The notes below the pieces were generated by a model that worked only from the letters and a program-made list of their open reading frames with translations, did not search any database and was not told where the DNA came from. A DNA stretch of 64,000 bases from Lachnospiraceae bacterium. GTDB lineage: Bacteria; Bacillota; Clostridia; Lachnospirales; Lachnospiraceae. The stretch lies in contig JAFSTX010000052.1 of the NCBI GenBank assembly GCA_017445585.1, forward strand, positions 27,610 through 91,609, given 5' to 3'. The translations under genes were made by a program, and so were the position numbers. Below are positions 59,974 to 64,000 of this stretch, piece by piece (position 1 is the stretch's first letter; each line of letters starts with the position of its first letter).

Positions 59974-62900
59974 AGATTAAGATCGCAGCAGTAATAGCAG
60001 TTGTTCTGATCCTTTCTGCAGCCGGGATATTGATTACAAATATCATAAAAACTGACCGTGCAGAACGTGAAGCACAGCAGGAACAGATCGATGAAAAGGC
60101 AAAAAAACTGATCGAGGATGTGTTTCACGATCAGGGAGGCGTTTATATGTCTCCGCTTGAGCCTTTAGAGAATGAGGATGTCACTCTCAGATTGAGGACA
60201 GACAGGTATAATGTTACACGTGCGCAGATACAGTATACTGCAGATGACGGCGTCAGCTGGAATGCTGTAAATATGGACTATTGCGGCGAAGATGCAACAG
60301 GGTATTATGATTTGTGGGAAGGAAAAATCCCCGCGTCACGCAGCAGGGTGTACTACCGCTTTATCGTTGGAAACAATGATCTGTTAAACACAGTCTACTA
60401 TGATACAAACGGTGTCAGTTCTCAGGAAGGATCCTTCAGCGGCGGCTGGCTGTATGTTCCCGGACACACCACACCGGATTGGGCAAAGGGAATGCTTACA
60501 TACAGTATAGTTCCTGATTCGTTCTTTAACGGCATTACAGAAAACGACAAACAGATCTCGGGCGAGTACAGTTATACGCCCTGGGATACCATCCGCAACG
60601 GACAGGGATACAGGTACGGCGGAGATATATCGGGAATAATGAGTAAGATAGGATATATTAAGGAATTGGGAGCAGACGCCGTATTCACAAATCCTGTCTG
60701 GAAATCATACCATGATGTAGGATACACGGTGCTGGATTATGATCAGGTGGAGAATTCGCTTGGAAATGAAGAAGATCTGGCGGCGCTGTACAGAGTCCTT
60801 CATGATTCAGGGCTGAGGCATATCGGTGACGTCGTCACACACATGACCGACCTTAATTCGATTTACTTTGATTCTGAAGGAAGATGGCCGCTGGACGGTG
60901 CTTTTGAGAGTGAGGACAGCGACTGGAAGGATATGTTCCGTTTCTATAAATGGCCGGATAATTACATGATGACTCTATGGAATTATCCTGCGACAGATTT
61001 GAGCCGGAGTATTGCGAAAGAAATAATAACTCTGGGTGAGGAGTCATATCTCAGGAAATATGCCGCTTATTATGACGGGTATCGCTTTGACTGCGGCGGC
61101 TGGCTGTGGGGAACTTCTGATAAGGACGATGTTTCAGCACTTCAGCTGATCTCGGAGATAAAGGATGCTCTTCGCTCGGAAAAAGATGATTTTCTCGTGA
61201 TTTCGGAAGCCGATTGGGGCAATCTGAGCAACGGATCATGGGATTCACAGTGGAATATCAACTATATGCCGAAGCTTCAGGATTATGCCAGGGGGCTGAT
61301 TAATGAGACTCTGATGCTTGAAGCTATGCATCGTTACGAAATGACCGTTCCGAGAAATGTGGCCCTCTGTCTGACGAATATGATTTCGGATCATGACAGT
61401 TTCAGAGTCGAAGCAGATGATTATATGTATAATGCCGCACTTCTGATACAAATGACCTACCTTGGTTCGCCGAGCATATTCTATGGAGAGGAGAACGGTC
61501 TTAAGCGTGAGAACCCTGACGGTGTTGGAAATGTCGAACCCTTCTACTCGATGGACTGGAATGAGAATAACTGGAACATGTCACGCCGCAGTATGTACAA
61601 GGCACTTGGAGAACTGCGAAGCGAATATACTTGTGTCAGGACCGGAGCGGTAAATATTCTGGATTACAGCAATGCGGACAGTACCATCATGTTCGGCAGA
61701 TGGGATGAGAACGGTGCCGCTATTACCGTTACTTCACAGAATGATGATGTCATTACCGTGCAGATTCCGGTAAGAGAATGCGATATAGCCGATGGGACGG
61801 TTATGACTGACTGGCTCAGCGGTGCACGATATACGGTAAAGAACGGAATGATCGAAGCCGAGATCCTTCCCGGAGGCTCTGTGATAGTAACAGGAGAGAA
61901 GTGTTCCTCTTTCAGATCCGCCATGAGGGTTTATGAGATAGGAACCACGTCCGAAGTCAAGGTTCAGGCGACGCGCCTCTCCAGTTTTTTAGCTGAGGGA
62001 ACTGGCTCGTTAGATGGGACGTCTGACAGCATCCTTTTTTCCGCATCGGAAGTATCCGGTCCGTTCGCGTTTTACGGAGCTGCTCGCGGGGAGGGAAGCG
62101 GAGCTTTTGTCGTCAGAGACGGACTTGATCCGGATTCGGTCTACATCGCAGCTGTCATATCAGGCGGAAAACTGACTGTAAAATGCCGCAGGGCAGCCGG
62201 CTTGGAATCGGAAACCGTCGGCGAAGTCTCAATAGGGGAAAATGATTATATCAGAATCGAACGGACAGGCAATAATACCTTTGTACTTTACAGAGCCGCA
62301 GCGGAGTCCGGAGTTTTGAACGGATGGGAGAAGCTGGATCTGCCGGAAACAAGTGTTTCTATGAATGAAAGGGTCAGATATGGTTTTGCGCCTGTCAGCG
62401 GCAGTGTCAGATTTCTTAACGTGACACTTGAAAAAGGTGAAAGGATCTATTCGGACAGCTTCGACGGAAAAGTAAAAAACGCCATCCTCGATATCACGGG
62501 ATCTTCTTCCGTAGAAGACGGGAAGCTGCTTCTGGGCGGGACAGGTGAGATGGCGACTGCTCTGACGTTTGCACCTGACGGAGATTGGAGCGCAAAAACG
62601 GCCTTTTCCTGCAGTTTGAATGAAGGCGAACAGGCCGGTATCGTTACAATGAACACCGAAGATGACTATGTCATAGCAGGCAGAACATATGTTGACGGTG
62701 TCGAGCGCCTTTTCATCGGAAAATGCACTGATGGCAGAATGATGATCTATGGAAGCGTTGATGCTCCGGATAATTGTCTGATACAGCTGCAGCGGATAGG
62801 AGTGTACTGTTCTGCGGTATATTCCACAGATGGCGAAAAGTGGACGTTGATCGGAAATGTATATGCAAATTACAGCTCGGAGAGAGTAGGACTGCTGACA

Positions 62901-64000
62901 AATTCGGCCGGGAAGGCAGAGTTTGAATTGTTCTCATTCGGAGACTACATAAACGATAATACGTCGCTGCTGACCCCGCGTGCCGGTTCAAAGACCGATA
63001 CAGTGTATGATAACCACGCCGCAGATAACGAATGTCATTACAGCTTTCTGTCGGGAGACTGGTCATATGCAGACGGTGGTTGGCTGCAAAGCTCCGCAAA
63101 CGGAAGAGCGGCAGCTGCAGAGACAAATATTTTTTATACTGATCTGCGGGCAGAGGCCACGATAGATATCATCGAGGGAAACGGCTATGCATCGATGGTA
63201 TTCGGTCTGGAGAGACCCGGAGCAGAAGAAGACAATGACGTTTCGGTGAGGCTCTCGAAAAACGGCGTGCTGGAGCTGGTTTGTGACGGAGTGGTTCTTG
63301 CTGAATTTGAATCGGGAACGGATAATGGACTGAAGATCATTGTTGATATTATCGGTGATACGATATATGTGTATGCAGGACAGGATGCGATGCCTGTCAT
63401 CAGCGGGGAAATCAAGGGATATAAAGGTGGTTATGCGGCCTTTATGACCAATGGAGCCAGTGCGGCATTCCGCAATTTCTATCATGGATCGGCAGGTACG
63501 AACTGGTACTGGTCGTCATATGCAGGCGACGGAGCGGGCAGATCAATCCTGACATTCAACTCATACGCCCAGCGTCAGCTTTGTGCTCAGACCATTCTCA
63601 GCGGAAAAGGATTTACGGACTTTGCTGTCAGTGCGGGCATATACATGTCGGTTACAAATAATGACCTTCCGGCAAAGGCAGGCCTTCAGCTGTGTGCGTC
63701 AGAGGGGACCGGCGCGGAGACAGAGGGCGTCTATCTGTACCTGAATGAGGCCGGTGACCTTGTCCTGAGTGCGGACGGAAGCGAGAAGGGCTCAGCAAGT
63801 CTGGGCGAAGGTACAAAATCTGTTTCCGTAATGCTCGTTAAGCAGGCTCGAAGGTACAGCGTCTTTGCGGAAGGGACTTTGCAGCCTGTTATCACATATG
63901 AGGAGCCGTTTGAACGAGGCGGAGGGATTGCAGTCTTTTCCGTCAACTCAACGGCAGTCTACTCCGATATAAGAGTCGACGAGATAGCGCCTCGGGGTGA
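59970..64000 (+). CDS. Large surface-anchored GH13-like (alpha-amylase superfamily) protein, partial
   Basis: At least 1343 residues; the frame is still open at the window edge. An N-terminal membrane anchor (about 4-23) is followed by a short coiled region, a beta-sandwich domain (about 48-140) and a TIM barrel with R372 and D374 in G-Y-R-F-D-C, E413 in I-S-E-A-D-W and H475-D476 in S-D-H-D. These match GH13 regions II, III and IV. Region I is D-V-V-T-H-M at 287-292, without the usual N-H, and region II lacks its His. Several beta-sandwich modules follow from about residue 680, related to those of the preceding protein. It overlaps that gene by four bases (ATGA). Confidence 0.82.
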   Translation, partial: MKIKIAAVIAVVLILSAAGILITNIIKTDRAEREAQQEQIDEKAKKLIEDVFHDQGGVYMSPLEPLENEDVTLRLRTDRYNVTRAQIQYTADDGVSWNAVNMDYCGEDATGYYDLWEGKIPASRSRVYYRFIVGNNDLLNTVYYDTNGVSSQEGSFSGGWLYVPGHTTPDWAKGMLTYSIVPDSFFNGITENDKQISGEYSYTPWDTIRNGQGYRYGGDISGIMSKIGYIKELGADAVFTNPVWKSYHDVGYTVLDYDQVENSLGNEEDLAALYRVLHDSGLRHIGDVVTHMTDLNSIYFDSEGRWPLDGAFESEDSDWKDMFRFYKWPDNYMMTLWNYPATDLSRSIAKEIITLGEESYLRKYAAYYDGYRFDCGGWLWGTSDKDDVSALQLISEIKDALRSEKDDFLVISEADWGNLSNGSWDSQWNINYMPKLQDYARGLINETLMLEAMHRYEMTVPRNVALCLTNMISDHDSFRVEADDYMYNAALLIQMTYLGSPSIFYGEENGLKRENPDGVGNVEPFYSMDWNENNWNMSRRSMYKALGELRSEYTCVRTGAVNILDYSNADSTIMFGRWDENGAAITVTSQNDDVITVQIPVRECDIADGTVMTDWLSGARYTVKNGMIEAEILPGGSVIVTGEKCSSFRSAMRVYEIGTTSEVKVQATRLSSFLAEGTGSLDGTSDSILFSASEVSGPFAFYGAARGEGSGAFVVRDGLDPDSVYIAAVISGGKLTVKCRRAAGLESETVGEVSIGENDYIRIERTGNNTFVLYRAAAESGVLNGWEKLDLPETSVSMNERVRYGFAPVSGSVRFLNVTLEKGERIYSDSFDGKVKNAILDITGSSSVEDGKLLLGGTGEMATALTFAPDGDWSAKTAFSCSLNEGEQAGIVTMNTEDDYVIAGRTYVDGVERLFIGKCTDGRMMIYGSVDAPDNCLIQLQRIGVYCSAVYSTDGEKWTLIGNVYANYSSERVGLLTNSAGKAEFELFSFGDYINDNTSLLTPRAGSKTDTVYDNHAADNECHYSFLSGDWSYADGGWLQSSANGRAAAAETNIFYTDLRAEATIDIIEGNGYASMVFGLERPGAEEDNDVSVRLSKNGVLELVCDGVVLAEFESGTDNGLKIIVDIIGDTIYVYAGQDAMPVISGEIKGYKGGYAAFMTNGASAAFRNFYHGSAGTNWYWSSYAGDGAGRSILTFNSYAQRQLCAQTILSGKGFTDFAVSAGIYMSVTNNDLPAKAGLQLCASEGTGAETEGVYLYLNEAGDLVLSADGSEKGSASLGEGTKSVSVMLVKQARRYSVFAEGTLQPVITYEEPFERGGGIAVFSVNSTAVYSDIRVDEIAPRG

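Noticed and set aside
63998..64000. TGA at the very end of the window as the stop of the GH13-like gene
   Set aside because: It is not in the reading frame of that gene, which remains open at the edge.
1..64000. CRISPR arrays, tRNA or rRNA genes, insertion sequences, prophage genes
   Set aside because: No regularly spaced repeats, cloverleaf-like sequences, transposase or integrase genes, or phage proteins were found by eye; a tRNAscan or similar search was not possible.

Overview
The window looks like a chromosomal segment of an anaerobic Gram-positive Clostridium-class bacterium, most likely Lachnospiraceae-like. The reasons are PolC-type replicase, AsnA-type asparagine synthetase, a PF04122 cell-wall-binding repeat protein, strong AGGAGG-type ribosome binding sites, and the Firmicute gene order pyrH-frr-uppS-cdsA-dxr-rseP-ispG-polC. 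Base composition is moderately GC-rich over most of the window. An AT-rich patch lies at about 11.4-12.5 kb, and the carbohydrate locus after 48.8 kb is somewhat more AT-rich. No tRNA, rRNA, CRISPR array or insertion sequence was found, and no gene-free stretch exceeds about 265 bases.

Layout. 0-4.3 kb: the tail of an FGGY sugar kinase, a STAS protein, a HAD phosphatase, and a three-gene envelope-sugar unit (GT2-GtrA fusion, NAGPA-type glycosidase, small membrane protein). 3.7-8.9 kb, minus strand: a signalling unit in which an amino-acid permease is fused to a hybrid histidine kinase, preceded by a membrane protein ending in a receiver domain and followed by a YigZ-family gene. 9-11.1 kb: a preQ1-type riboswitch with queT, then a secreted CHAP-like/PF04122 protein. 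11.2-13.5 kb: a small accessory island containing the collapsed remnant of an Rhs-type toxin and four unrecognised or weakly recognised small genes. 13.7-17.1 kb: asnS, a hairpin-rich repeat, asnA, and a TauE/SafE permease.

17.2-31.5 kb is the most unusual region. A LysR regulator is divergent from a long operon with homologues of chorismate synthase, EPSP synthase and type I dehydroquinate dehydratase, a FAD oxidoreductase, a complete TRAP carboxylate importer (QMP) and two zinc alcohol dehydrogenases. A second cluster with its own promoter encodes a canonical dehydroquinate dehydratase and shikimate dehydrogenase. The aro homologues in the first operon lack residues that are otherwise nearly invariant: the GESHG histidine in the chorismate synthase, the Arg of the NSGTT-R motif in the EPSP synthase, and the SAPGQ loop in the dehydratase. 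They sit with an importer rather than with biosynthetic partners. This suggests a dedicated pathway for an imported shikimate- or quinate-like acid, not ordinary aromatic amino-acid synthesis.

31.6-36.6 kb: a MacAB-like export operon with two adaptor proteins. 36.8-48.7 kb: gltX, then the UMP kinase, ribosome recycling, undecaprenyl/phospholipid and MEP-isoprenoid cluster ending in a PolC that lacks the inserted proofreading exonuclease domain. 48.8-64 kb: a LacI regulator with two matching operators, controlling a glycoside-utilisation operon (GH78 rhamnosidase, GH28-like enzyme, a 2140-residue membrane-anchored surface protein with a central metallophosphoesterase domain, and a large GH13-like surface protein that runs off the window).
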